A stretch of 64,000 bases of DNA from Epiperipatus broadwayi (lineage: Eukaryota > Onychophora > Udeonychophora > Euonychophora > Peripatidae): NCBI GenBank assembly GCA_028023455.1, contig JAQFVV010012404.1, positions 14,309,000 through 14,372,999 on the forward strand. The letters run 5' to 3'. The notes under the pieces are model-generated. The model was not told the origin of the DNA, ran no database searches, and saw only the letters and a list, made by a program, of their open reading frames with translations. Positions within the stretch are counted from its first letter, which is position 1; each line of letters starts with the position of its first letter. This document shows positions 1 to 12,151 of this stretch, piece by piece. Position numbers and translations under genes: made by a program.

Positions 1-282
1 AATTTATTAGATAATCGAATCTTGCTAGCAATAATATTTTATACATGAATAAATTCAAATTAGAATCTTTTTGTATCATGGCTTTGCAATGCCAGTGGTG
101 AGAAATAAATTAGATCAGTATCATCAGAATTGTTGCTCATAAGTTGGTAGATCAGGAAAATAGGCAAATAGGGCAGAATTCATGAGTGTTCCTGACTTAT
201 GTATCTTGCACATGATTGGACTCGAGGTACTTTTGCCTAGATGCTAGATCTTGTTATATAAACGACAACACTGACCAGTACA
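1..282 (+). repeat. 5' LTR (right part) of decayed LTR retrotransposon A
   Basis: This stretch matches 6154-6428 almost base for base (shared blocks include CTAGCAATAATATT and CATAAGTTGGTAGATC), with scattered substitutions and short indels, so the two are a pair of long terminal repeats in direct orientation. The left end lies outside the window. The right end is placed at the shared ...CCAGTACA, after which the copies diverge. The divergence is much greater than between the LTRs of the 18.8-31.0 kb element, so this insertion is older. Confidence 0.8.
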
Positions 283-299
283 GGTTTTTTCCACAGGTT

Positions 300-318
300 T
301 GGTGCTCAACGTGGGGCC
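300..318 (+). promoter_or_regulatory. Primer-binding site-like sequence of LTR element A
   Basis: TGGTGCTCAACGTGGGGCC lies 17 bases after the end of the 5' LTR and begins with TGG, as expected for a site pairing with the CCA end of a tRNA that primes reverse transcription. It resembles the PBS-like sequence of the giant-LTR element (26597-26618, minus strand). I did not identify the tRNA. The 17-base gap from the LTR is larger than usual, so the true LTR end could lie further right. Confidence 0.55.
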
Positions 319-1374
319 ATTAATTATTTTCACACCCTGCAGAACCCTAATAGATTTTGGTATATATATAATGTTTTTTTCTGAATAATACTAAATATAT
401 ATGTGTGAATTTTTTTACTTCCTTGGTTTGTACACCCAGTTCAGATGATTTTTTAATATTATACACACTCTGTACAAGTCTTTATATACGTATATAATTT
501 TTTTCCCAATAATGTTCGAGCATATATGTAATTTTGCCCCCATAATATTCAATATATATGTGATATTTGTTTTCGGTGAGTAATATAGAAATATATATGA
601 ATAATTTTCTCAAGTTTGTGAAAAAAAAGCAGTGGCAACTTTTGAATATTTTCACACACATAATATATAAAAAATATGTGCTCCAAATAATCATAAATAA
701 TGTTTTAAACATATATGTATCACTTTCTTGGGTTGTGGAAAAAAGGAGTGGCAGCTTTTAAATACTTTTACAGCCATATTATGTAAAAAAGATATGTGCT
801 CCAAATAGTAATGACATTTTTTAATTATTTTTATTATATTATGCATCTGAACTGCTATACAGCCATCATAAATAAAAATATGTATTTATCAAAATATACA
901 ATCAATTAAAAGCAGATCATCTAATAAAAAAGTGTTGTAACAATCTACCCCTTTTGACTGGTGCCTGGTAGTAATACCATTATAAATTTTGTCAACAAGT
1001 GGTAGATGGAATAAAATAAAAAGATATTAGAAACAATGATTCAAAGAGTTAATGAGTTATATAGAGAGCATTATTTAATAGATCACACAATATATACATA
1101 ATTATGTAATGAATGTTCTGATAATATTAATATGAATTAATGAAATTTTAAGTATGTTTCAGGTACAAAGGAGCAGCAAAGGAAAAACACTGGGAAGAAA
1201 AGATGAGAAAAGGTAAGAAATAATATGAGACTAGTATTTTAGTATATATATAGTATAAAAAAGAAAATGGTGAAAGTCAGGCATGTTAGAACATTAAATA
1301 TAATAAATCAGATATAGATTGGGTACAGGTATGGGGAGCAGAATAAGGGGAAGACTGTTGAAAATGAAAGAAAG
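319..1374. other. 5' leader of LTR element A, no gene
   Basis: This AT-rich leader lies between the PBS and the first gag-like reading frame. It contains an imperfect direct repeat of about 118 bases: the blocks TATGTGCTCCAAATA near 675 and 792, and the GTGG(A)CAGCTTTT-type blocks near 630 and 750. No reading frame worth calling is present. Confidence 0.5.
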
Positions 1375-2760
1375 GTGTATCACTCCATAAATAAAAAAAA
1401 TAAAAAACAGGAAATCATAAGTGAACATTTTTGCGTGTCTTTAATAAAAAAATATATAAAATCAAATACAAATATATATTCTAATCATAGCAGAATGGAG
1501 AATAGTAATAAAGACAAAAAAGAGAAGAAATATCAGGGAAAGTCACTCAGATCAGCAAGAGTAATCTCTGATGATGATCAAAAGACGGAAGAGGAAAGAG
1601 AAAACTGATGCAGGACAAGAACCTCAGGAAGTTGTAACCATAGAATCTGTGGAGAGCTACAGGCAGAAACAGAACCTAAACCTAGAAACTTTATTGGTGA
1701 CTATGTTCACCAACATGGAAAAACAATTGAAGTGAAGAATAAGGAGATGAAGGAGTAGATGTCAACACTGTGTAGCAAAATGAATCACAATATATTAAAA
1801 CAAATAGATGAGGTGCAAGCAGACTGTAGGAAATGCTATCAAAAGGTTCACACTGAATTTGAAGGGCTCTTGGAAGATCATAACCAAGAAACTAAAAGTA
1901 TAGTATCCAAAATGACAGGAGAATTAATGCTAACACAAAGTGTGATGGACAAGCAAGAAGCCACCTACCACGTAGCCATAAGTCCAATAAAAGATTGTTT
2001 GGGGATATGAAATGAAGTGTCATGAAGAACAAGAAAGGATCATTGTAAATGTGCAGGAAACACAGACAGGGTTTCAAGACCAGCTAGGAGAACTTAGAGA
2101 TGAAATTAATAAACTAAAAAGAAGAGTAGAAAAAACTTTAGATAAACCTAGGCATTAGAACAAACCACGATTAAAGGAACAAGAGAGGAAGATGTGGTTA
2201 ACGTCATACCAGATGAATTACAATCAGTACAGAAACAAGTTGATAGAAAATCAAATGTTATTATGCTCATAGGACAGATCTCGAATGCGCAAGCATACAT
2301 TGTGAAACTCATCCAAGTAAAATCATTCAAAGGGGACACAGGAGAAAATCTGAGAGCATATATTGAGAGTCTTCAAGAATTGTTTCAATTTCAACAGATC
2401 TCAGCACTGGATCAAGTAGTTGTGGCAATTCACTATTTAAATGGGTATGCAAAATCATGGTGGGAAAGCCATGAAAACAAGCCATCAGATTTTGAAAAGT
2501 ATGCAGCAGCTCTGTTAAGGACCTTCTGGAGCGAGGAGCACCAGGACAGCATTTACCATTCGGTTTTAAAAGAAATGTATGGATTTGCTAACAAGGAAAC
2601 ACACACAGTTTTTTTAGGCAAGTGGCACATCTCCAGTCTCTGATGGCATTCCCATTTACAGAGACCCAGATTATCCAGGTAATCCAACAAAATATGCCAC
2701 CATATATACAACAAATGATGGTGGGATACTGAATAAGGAGAATTGAGAAAATGGCACAAT
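1375..2760 (+). pseudogene. Broken gag of LTR element A
   Basis: This is a decayed gag with an N-terminal lysine/glutamate-rich, coiled-coil-like region (about 1375-2150), interrupted by stops. A better preserved capsid-like part follows (2194-2643, 149 residues) with the motif KSWWESHENKPSDFEKY. Directly after it, in another frame from about 2617, the conserved continuation AFPFTETQIIQVIQQNMP can be read, so a frameshift sits near 2615. The intact gag at 23708-26041 has the parallel motifs KDWWQS and YPLSETQIVRIIRHNLP in the same order, so both belong to one gag family. Gag would package element RNA in cytoplasmic particles. This copy cannot make a complete protein. No protease or reverse transcriptase follows. 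Confidence 0.75.
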
Positions 2761-5700
2761 TCCTCACCACTATTGACTACACACCCATCGGCAAAGAATC
2801 TCATGAAAGAATATGGAAAGGTGAACTGGCTAGATACCAAGCAACCTATCATGATCAACCTAACTCCTGGCAGGGTGATCAAACCCTCAATAAAAAGCCA
2901 TTTGAACCTCCTGATCAGGGAAAGTAGTAAGTAAGACAGAACAATAAATCATAGTAGAATAGATAAGGAATTCAAACCACACTTGTAAAGAATGATATAT
3001 GAATATAGTTTACTTTAATAGTTTTTCCTTCAGGGATAGATAGGTAAAAAAAAATTTAGCATCTAGTAGCAAAAAAAGGGGGTCAACATTAGTCTGATAA
3101 TTTGTTTTTATGAATAAATCACATACTCCTTTCAAACCAGGTTGTTCTCTTGTCACCAGAACATCAAATAAGATCTTTTTTTACATTTTTTTGTTTGATC
3201 AATTGTAAGTCCAGAAAAATGAAGCGGAATCTGAGATTCAGATTGCGCTTCACAGCCCACCTCAAATCTTCCGCTACCAAGCCAAATTCAAACCCTATTC
3301 TTGCGTATACATTCCACTCACTAACACATTTTTTGTTCCTTTTCTTGATATTTAAACTAACATACTTCTTAACGAAGATATATGCATAAATATCTGAATT
3401 TAAACACACACAAAAAAAGAAAAATAATAAATATAGTATTTAAAAGGGGAATACATATACGCAATAGGTAACGGAGGATTAATTGTAACAAACTTATAAT
3501 ATCAAAATATATTATATTTTCTGTATTTTTTTATTTATTAAAGTTATAGTAATTATTTAGTAATTGCAGCTCAGATGTATATAGATATTGTAGAGACAAA
3601 CATACTGAGCAAATATTTACTAGGAAAAGTTTGTTATATGTCATTGTATAAAATGTTGTCTTTTAAATTATTTTTTCTATTAAACTATACTTTTCTTTTT
3701 AAATCCAATATGGAAGATGCAATTGTAATTAGTCAAAAATAATTAAAGGTGAGAAACTTAATCTTGTTTAATCTTTTAAAATAACTTTAATTAAAAGTTT
3801 GTTTAAAATTAAAATTAGAAACTAAACTTAATTGATTTACTTTTGTCATAAACATTTGTTATCAAATTAATTTCGGTTTGAGTACTTATCTAACAATGGC
3901 ATCTTCCAGCACAATGGGTAAAGCTAAAATTGTAAAATTAGATTAGAGAAATGATTAGCAGTGACCAATCAAGAAAGCATTTGACAAATACTGAGGCATA
4001 GTATAAAATGGGCTAATTTTGACCACAAAAAGAACTAAAAAAAGTCAATGAAAGCAGTTGTCAAATAAATCCACGTTTGTCTAATGTCAATGTGTCATGA
4101 GTAAATCCACTTCACCTTTCTTGCCGTTTGAGATGGCCTTCCCTGAAATCTGTGCCCAGGATCCCGATACTCATAAACTATAACTAAATGCCTGTTTGTT
4201 GAATAATGAACTTACTACCTGCCTGAATAACTATGCTCATCAAACTAGATCTAGTTCTCTGAGAAAAATCTGAATATCACCAAAAGAACAGCCAAGTTTG
4301 TACAGAGGTAATAATTTCAAGTGCTGCTAGACTCTTAAATTTACCTTGAATAATTTTAAATCTCACCTATCTGTTTCTTTAAACATTTTGTAAAGCCTTC
4401 CTTGTAAAATTAATATTAATTATGAATTAATCAATTTGTAAATTCTTACCTTGTTAGTCAAATGTACTTTGTTCTCTCTATATAACTTAGCAGTAATCTC
4501 TCCTACATTAAACCTCTCCTGAACAATTATTTTTCTTAATTTCATGTCTATGTGGCAATATTTTATTTTCATTATTATATTTTATATTTTCATATACTAA
4601 ATTATATGTCGATAATTTTCCCGAGATTCGCAAGCCTCTCCGCTATCTCTTTTAAAACCCCTTCCTTAATTTTCATAGGGTGAGTAATCTAGTTTTTAAT
4701 AATAATTAAAAAAAAAAAAAAAATTTGTTATTCTTATTATAGAGGATGCCTGCAAGTCTGGGAGAGTAAAATAAAAGACCATTATTGTACAATGTTATTT
4801 TCGAAAAGCAGAGCAAAAATCTGTTTTCTTAGAAATGTTTTTTTTATTAATTAAATAATAGTGCCAACTTCTAAAAACTTTAAATATTCTTATATGAATT
4901 AAATCAATATTATTTTCTTGAAATCATTAACCACCACCTACTTTATATATATCTAATAATATGTAAAGTATTTATGAAAGCACTTAAAACCAAAGATTTG
5001 TATTAGTTATACATTGTGGGAAGTTTATGTGTAATTTAAAGTAATAAAGAATGGGTGGGGGAATCCTCTAGTTCTATGAGCTATTATATTAGCTTTAATT
5101 TTATTTATCCCATATCCATATAGTAAATCAAATCATACCGGTACGCTGGGTCTTTATCAATAAAGATAGGTGATAATTCTTTATTTCTTAGTTTTAAGTT
5201 TGTATATTTATATTAATTTAAGCATTACGTGTATACTGGCCTTTAGTTTTATATATATATATAATTTGTGCTTCATTTCCCAGGCATGGATCAGAAAACC
5301 TGAGTCACATCTATTTTTACTTCCAAGGACAAGGTTTGTAAAATTGGGACTTCTTTGGTGCTAGATATTATTGCATAGGGTTCACTCTGGCAAAAGTCCA
5401 GCCTATGGCAATTCAATAAAGTGCATTCATCATTGTTTGTGACCTGACCCTGCCAATGTCTGCAGAGAGTCACCTTCTTTAGCCATAAATTGAAGCACCT
5501 TTTTAGATCTCAGAATGGATCTCTTCATTGCCATCATACATGTATGGCTCTCCCATATTTCATTCTCGCTAAAGCCTATCAATGCTCATAAAGTGTACTA
5601 TTATGATTATACTAAATGGATTGTCATTTTATATTTTCATTCATACTTTTATATGTGCTATTTTAGCCATGATTATTGTTTTCTAAATTAGCTTTCGACA

Positions 5701-6153
5701 TACGTTCTTATTTTGCAAATGCAAATACTATTTTATAAATTAAATATAATTACCATTGCCATCAAACTCAATAGTCTTATGTATTGGTTCAAGTGCTGTT
5801 GTGATATTAATGGTGGATTTAAAGAACTCTAAATAACTGTAATCCAGCGCTATTAAAAATCTTACATATACCATGTAATCTGTTAATTATTGACATATAA
5901 ATAGCCACATTAGAACAAAGCGATAAATTATTTGTTACTGCAGCATAACTTGAATAAGTATGCACATTTTATAGTATTGTAAGAGGGATTAATGTCATCT
6001 AAAGGAGATAAATACCCATTTTATTTGTATTTTGACACAAATAGTGTAATCAATCATATATATATATCTCAAGTTAACTTAATAAATCCTATATATCAAA
6101 GTCATTGTTTCATTTATTGAATAGTAATAATATTTGATGTTATATAAAAGGTT
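2761..6153. other. Internal remainder of LTR element A, no recognisable pol
   Basis: About 3.4 kb lies between the broken gag and the 3' LTR, where protease, reverse transcriptase, RNase H and integrase would be expected. I see none of their motifs; only short frames remain. The stretch is either replaced or decayed. A slightly higher-GC block at about 5280-5560 follows a pyrimidine-rich CAG and might be captured host sequence, but I could not recognise it. AAGAGGGA near 5982 or AAAGGAGA near 6000 could be the polypurine tract. Confidence 0.45.
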
Positions 6154-6428
6154 TAATTTACTAGATGATCGAATCTCGCTAGCAATAATATTCTATAGAT
6201 GAATAAATTCAAATTAGAGTCTTTTTGTATCACAGCTTTGCAATGCCAGCAGTGGGAAATAAATTAGATCGTATCATCAGAATTGTTGCTCATAAGTTGG
6301 TAGATCTGGAAAATAGGGCAGAGTTCATGAGTGTTTCTGACTTATGTATCTTGCGCATAATTGGACTTGAGGTACTTTTATTTAGCTGCTAGATCTTGTT
6401 ATATGAACAGACAAAACCGACCAGTACA
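6154..6428 (+). repeat. 3' LTR of decayed LTR retrotransposon A
   Basis: Direct-orientation partner of bases 1-282, ending at the same CCAGTACA. A TATATAAAAG block at 6141-6150, just left of the aligned part, would be a suitable TATA box and suggests that the LTR starts somewhat upstream of 6154. The window cuts the 5' copy there, so its true start cannot be set. Confidence 0.78.
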
Positions 6429-6589
6429 ATAGTTATATAATATTATTGTTATTTAAATTTAAAATTATACTAGCATAAAAAATTTACAATACTAGCTACA
6501 ACCTTGGATAATTTTTGTTGCAATCAAAAAGAAGTCATTTCTTATTGTGATCTCAATCATTCCTCTAACTAAAGTTGTTTAAAATACCT

Positions 6590-6591
<2 letters not shown>

Positions 6592-6660
<69 letters not shown>
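6592..6660. repeat. (TA)n microsatellite
   Basis: About 69 bases of uninterrupted TA dinucleotide, just right of LTR element A. Confidence 0.95.
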
Positions 6661-6663
<3 letters not shown>

Positions 6664-6785
6664 TCTTATAATACTATAAGAAATGGATGGTTTTTTATTA
6701 CAATAAAATATTGAAGACTGCATCTATAAAATAGCTCAATTATTAATATTAACAGCCCTTGAAGTTATTTCACCCATTACATATT

Positions 6786-8262
6786 GTAACGGTCAGAATC
6801 GTCTATCTCGCTAACACACTGCAGAATTCAAACCCCAGACACGAAACTGAACATTCTAGGAGGGGTTGCCTTCTATATACTAAGTTCGAATCTAAAGCCC
6901 AAATTTCACAGCGCCATCTACATGATAACGCATCTGGTGCCACTACTAGTATAACCTTTGACCAGTGCCTGGTGGTCAGGGAGAAACAAAAGACTTTATA
7001 CTAAAAGAAGTTTGGGTGGCTAATTAACGTCTATGGATTTACAAAAGAAATGCAGAAAATATATATATAGACCGAGACAGTGATAGGAATCAAATAAAAT
7101 AAGAGATCAAATTTAGTTTTAAATAATTTCACACAATTTATTTATATAAATATATATATAATGCCACTGTCTGCTTATATGAGACAGGGACGCGTATTAA
7201 ATAATTGTTGGCATTATATTTCAATAAATGACAAAAAGGTTTTAAAACAAAGTGATATATTCTATTCCTCAGGCTAATAGCATTACGATAATGTGCTTGA
7301 CAAGATAGGAACATGTGCGAGGTGCTTTGAGTAATTATACAAGTTTAAGAAAATATTTGAAAATTAAGTGTTCTAAAATGTTTATTGATTTCGAGAATAG
7401 CATGGACTAAAGCTTACTAAGCAACAAAGTGGGAATGGGATCAAAGCATTTATTTGAGAATAATAATAATAGAGTTGCATTGGGAGGTCAGTATTGCTGA
7501 TGATGAATTTATTAAAGTTGGAGGGTGTGACACATTTAAGTCACGGATGCTTTGTAAAATAAATATAAAATAAAGCAATATCGAATATCCGGAATGATTA
7601 CGGAGGGCGTCTCGCTGCTAACCCGTAGGAAAGTATTTTGATGAACAGCCGAAACTTAGCGACTGTGTGACGATTGTGTTTAATTCCCAGGGGTGTCATT
7701 TGAGACACCCTCTGCCTGGAAACTTGCAATAAGCGAAAAGAACGGACTTTGCCATGTAAAGAATCCTTGGAAAAATAAAACAAAGCGGTCTCAACAACCA
7801 ATTCATTTACCAGCAATACGAGACTAGTGTATATAAAAACACTAAATGGGTTTTACTTGGATTAAGAGAAATGCCCAATCAAATTCCCCGAAATTCATTT
7901 AAAAGGGTCCACACATTCTCGACGTCAATGATGAACTTCATAATTAAAGTAGAACACGGTAATTAAAATAGGAAAATGCATGCTTGCGGGTTTAAAAAGT
8001 AAGTATAGATTTATATACGCAATCATGCATTAAGGGACACATTTAACCATTGACTTCGCACATACTCTTATATTAGATTAAAATCAATAACATGTAGATT
8101 TTAAACTATGTGATTATATTATATTAACAAAAAGAATCGCCCTCGAATGAGTGATTTGCAAGATAATAAAATTGGAAAATTATAAATTTAAAATATGCCT
8201 TAATAGCGGCGTCTTACTTTCAATAAAGGGAATAGCTCACTCGGTCAAAGACGATTCTGACA
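6786..8262. other. Unassigned stretch bounded by a short inverted repeat
   Basis: TGTAACGGTCAGAATCGTCT at the left and TGTGTCAGAATCGTCT read on the minus strand at the right (near 8262) share GTCAGAATCGTCT in inverted orientation. Inside, 7600-7760 is clearly richer in GC than its surroundings and holds a hairpin (GGGTGTC at 7691-7697 pairing with GACACCC at 7704-7710). No protein motif was recognised. It may be a remnant of a mobile element with TGT-type ends; the evidence is thin. Confidence 0.3.
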
Positions 8263-8285
8263 CATTATCATAATAAAATAAAAGA

Positions 8286-8940
8286 AAGCTTTATAAATAG
8301 AAAATATTAACCCAAGGATAGAGAGCAAAATGTTGAGCACAGTCTGTTATGAAATTTATTTTCAGATTGATAAATGGAATTTTGCCAACCACCACTTTTT
8401 TAAACCAAAGGCTGAAAATGGGCCTGGATGATCTATGCAAATGCTGTAACAGATCTGACGAGACCTTTCTTCACCTGACGGAGGAATGTACAGCCTTTAG
8501 TGATTTGAGATCTATGGTCTTTCATAAGCCTATTGTGAAACTAAGACTCTTATTTAAAGAAAACATTGTTTTATTCAAGCCTCATAATGCCATAGTTATT
8601 GTGCATGTAATGAGAGCAATATGGATATCTAGGTGTGCTCTGATCTTTGATAACAAGAAGATATATTGGAAAAAAAATGGAAAAAGAATGGGATGACATG
8701 TTTTATAAAGGTTTGAAATTTTGGCCAAGAAAAACGTTTTTATTGGTATGGGGTGGTTATGTTCCTACAAGGTGTGAAATGTGGAGCTGAATGCTCTTAC
8801 AGAACACTGATTAAATGAAAGGTGGAGATAATGTAATTTACTGGATACATTTGAACTTAATTTATTTTTTAAAGTAATGATTGTTACGATGTATGTACTG
8901 AATCAAATGTAAATATAGTTTTTTTAAATAAAAAAAAAAA
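8286..8940 (+). mobile_element. 5'-truncated non-LTR retrotransposon (LINE) 3' end
   Basis: A reading frame for the last part of a LINE reverse-transcriptase protein (8349-8696) is followed by about 240 bases of 3' untranslated sequence and an A-rich tail at about 8928-8940. Loss of everything upstream is the usual result of incomplete target-primed reverse transcription. The left limit is approximate. Confidence 0.6.
8349..8696 (+). pseudogene. C-terminal zinc-binding part of a LINE reverse transcriptase
   Basis: The 115-residue frame carries the pattern of the cysteine/histidine segment found after the reverse-transcriptase domain of many non-LTR retrotransposons (zf-RVT type). FRLINGILPT and a leucine/arginine helix (LNQRLKMG) are followed by CKCC, then ETFLHLTEEC, giving the Cys-Cys-His-Cys arrangement. 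In intact elements this segment contributes to nucleic-acid binding during reverse transcription at the target site. The polymerase domain and endonuclease are missing, so the fragment is not functional on its own. The ATG at 8349 is simply the first in the preserved frame. Clade is uncertain; L1/Tx1-like is a guess from the motif. Confidence 0.65.
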
Positions 8941-10394
8941 TTTAAACACATTAAAGAAATACATAATGAAGTTATGTGAAATATAAGGAAAACAATTTTA
9001 AATAGCTATAGCATGTTAGTTATCACAAGAGCTCTTGGGTTAATTTAGGTTACCTCTGGAGAAGCATTTGCAGGTAGATGTTCGGCAGGTTTTATAATTC
9101 AGCAGCAAAATCTGGAATGTTCATATTTTTGCAGCAGCAGAAGTTCCGGGGTTTCTTATGTGATAGCTTTCGATGGTATGGAGCAGCGGCTGACTATTCC
9201 GAGGGGACATAGCCATCTTAATGCCTCTACTCTGATATGTCAAGGTTAGCAAATTATTAGAATAGAACACAGAATGATTTCTCTTAGACACATTAGAATA
9301 AAAAAAAAAACAACTAACTGGAGAACAAAAGAAAAACCTCCTTTTTATAGTAGAATTTAACAATAGAATTGCCCTGGAGCATTACAAAAATATCGGACTT
9401 ATCAGCTGTAATTAAATCATTGGAATGTCTAAAGGAATTCAACATTAATTAATTTATTTTGTTAATTTCCCTGTTGACATTCGAATTACAAACTAGATTT
9501 AGTTAAAAATTACTTTTATTAATTAAAGAAAACCTTAAGTGGACATCTGCTGTTTTTAGATAAACTTTATACAACATTTACTAATTAAACTATTGTCCCT
9601 CATTTATTTTAACAGAAATATTTGGAATAACTTTTATTAAATTAAAGAAAATGATTTTACTTTTTAAATTGCAATATTTGAATCTATTTACTAAACGAAT
9701 ATTTACTAAATGAATTTTATTTTAAATCAAAATATATTATGACAGTAATATATTTGTAAATAGATTCAAACAAAATAACTTTAACAATTTATAATTTTGA
9801 TATGTTTTAAAATGGATATCATAGTGTGTGCGCAATTACAACTTATATAACCTACTTTTAAATAAATGTAAATTATGTGAACAAATACATAATTCATAAT
9901 CTTTTATTTATTTGGGAATGAGTTATATATATAATACGAGCATTGTACTCGTTTAAAATTAGGCGGGATTTTCGGTATATAAGCGTATCGCAGACACACT
10001 ACGATAGATTGGGGTTCAAACTAAGGTATGAGGGTAGGAAATAGGTAAGAAAAGGTGAAACGAAGATCTGCAAAGCAGACCTTACTGTTTCAATATATTA
10101 GGCATTGTAGTGATACATGTTATATAAAAAGTTGATGAAAATGCTTTCAGGTTATATTAAAAATAATTAAAAAATATTTCTGGTAAAAACATAGTCTATA
10201 AAAAACTTTAAATCGTTTACCAAATCTATTAGAAAAAAAATATATAGAGGTAAAAATTTATAAAGAAATATTATCAAGGTCATGGTTAAAAATATTAGTT
10301 TATTTTCATATATAATTGATGTTATTATATTATGTTCTGATATTAAAAGATTGATTGTAATTTATTATGTTTCATATTAATTATTTTATATTTT
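8941..10394. other. AT-rich stretch without recognisable gene
   Basis: I see no gene or named repeat here. A short block around 9960-10080 is less AT-rich and contains GGGGTTCAAAC, which resembles a pol III B box, but no matching A box was found. Confidence 0.5.
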
Positions 10395-11056
10395 GATCTA
10401 TTTATTCAAAGATCATCCTAAGAGTTTCTTTATTGAAATCAAATAAAACAATAAGACATTAAATATACATTGGCACTTTTATGAAATTTTATTATATTTT
10501 TTCTATATGATATAAATGTGTATTCATATGAATATTTTCATGGGTTACAAATATAAAAGACATATTTTGTGGGTTCATCGGTGTAAAATTTTAACTACAT
10601 ATTTTAAAGTTTCAACTTGATCACCAAAGCCTTCCATTGAAAAATGAGTACTGTATAATTGTGAAGTCAACACCATATAATTGTAGAGGTGTCTCTACAT
10701 TTTATTTCCCAGTTGAGGGTTTGCGATCTATTTATTCAAAGACCATCCTAAGAGTTTTTTAATTGAAATAAAATAAAACAATGAGACATTAAATATACAT
10801 TGACACTTTTATGAAATTTTATTACATTTTTTATATATGCTATAAATATGTATTCATATAAATGTTTGCATGGGTTGCAGATATAAAGGCATATTTTGTG
10901 GGTTCATCGGTGTAAGATTTTAATTACATATTTCAAAGTTTCAACTTGATCACCAAAGCCCTCCATTGGAAAATGAGTACTATACATTTGTGAAATGAAT
11001 ACTATATAATTGTAGAGGTGCCTCTACAATTTATTTCCCAGTTGAGGTCTTGTGTG
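10395..11056. repeat. Two-copy tandem repeat, period 330 bp
   Basis: 10395-10724 and 10725-11056 are near-identical head-to-tail copies, both beginning GATCTATTTATTCAAAGA and ending with a hairpin (TGTAGAG...CTCTACA) followed by TTTATTTCCCAGTTGAGG. Each copy includes a TTGATCA-CCAA...TTGG-AAAA block that superficially recalls a hammerhead core but departs from it at essential bases. No coding sequence is present. Confidence 0.85.
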
Positions 11057-11659
11057 ATAAAGTCAAAACCTTGGAATATCTCATTAAAATCTTAATTGGC
11101 TGAACCTGCAAAATATGTCTTTTATATAAATATGTATGTGCATATTTTTTTTTGTTTGTTTTTTCTGTAATTGTTTTTATTTTTTTATTTAAAAAATTGT
11201 ATTTAAAAAACTAAAAAAACAATTAATTTAATAAAAATATACATATAAATTTATGAGTAATAACAGTCTTTTATGCTGGAAAAATATTGTTATCTAACAG
11301 TGCATTTTTCATATTTGTAATTTATATCGTAACTACTTATCAGTCCAAGAATTTTCAGATATCTTTTCTTATTATATGTATATTAAAAAAAAATCTTTTA
11401 CCAAATAAATTGTGGATTTAAACCATCTGATCTCTTTATATATCAGGATTGTGAGATTTAATTTTACAGTTTGAATTTTTTGCAATCAAACACACACATA
11501 TATCATGTTTAATGTATTAATGTAACATCAGACAAATATACTTTTTATATTAAAAAAATACCCTGTTAGATTATAATTTTTGTTGTGAAAATGTATATAT
11601 TTCAAACCTATAAATCATTTGATGATTTTTTACCTCCTAGAATACATGTGTAGAAATTG

Positions 11660-11900
11660 AGACCATTATAACATCACATGATTATCATTTCTTATGCAAA
11701 TACAATCTGATAACACAATAGCAACTTTCTCCAAACAGTATTGTCACTTAATGCAAGCCATAGTAATGAATGAATGTTATATGGTTAGTACATAAAATTT
11801 CCTATTTAATGCCTATTCATTCAATATCCACAGACTAGTTTCTAGCTTGTGACTTTCATCAGTGAGATGCCTGGATACAAGAGAACACCTAAATTTTTGA
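11660..11900 (-). mobile_element. Decayed retrozyme-like fragment with hammerhead
   Basis: Reverse-strand copy of the same repeat family as 32922-33705. It holds the hammerhead region, then a stretch like ATTCATTCATTACTATGG and a tail matching ATGATAATCATGTGATG. It is considerably diverged from the 33-kb copies. Confidence 0.6.
11819..11876 (-). ncRNA. Hammerhead ribozyme, type I, weakened copy
   Basis: On the minus strand the core CTGATGA is followed by a 13-base stem II hairpin (three pairs, loop CACAA), then GAAA, CTAG and the cleavage dinucleotide TC. All conserved core bases are present. Stem I is poor: a T-T clash in the inner part and a damaged outer part. Activity is doubtful. Confidence 0.55.
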
Positions 11901-12151
11901 CTTGCAATTAGGGGGGGATATTATATGGAGTAAGTTGCTACTGTGTTAATAGATTGCATAAGCATAAAAATTGTGGGCAAATATTGTTCAATACCAATTC
12001 TAGATAAAGGATTTTGGTGACTATGGTTATTAGAAAAACCAAAAACAGCAAAATATATAGATACTAAATTGGGTTCAGATTATTATAACTATACAAATGA
12101 ATTAGCTTGAATTAAAAACATTTTTGTGTTTCAGTTTCACATCATAGCATT

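Noticed and set aside
7640-7675. TGATGAACAGCCGAAAC, looking like a compressed hammerhead core
   Set aside because: There is no room for a stem II hairpin between the two motifs and no supporting stem I.
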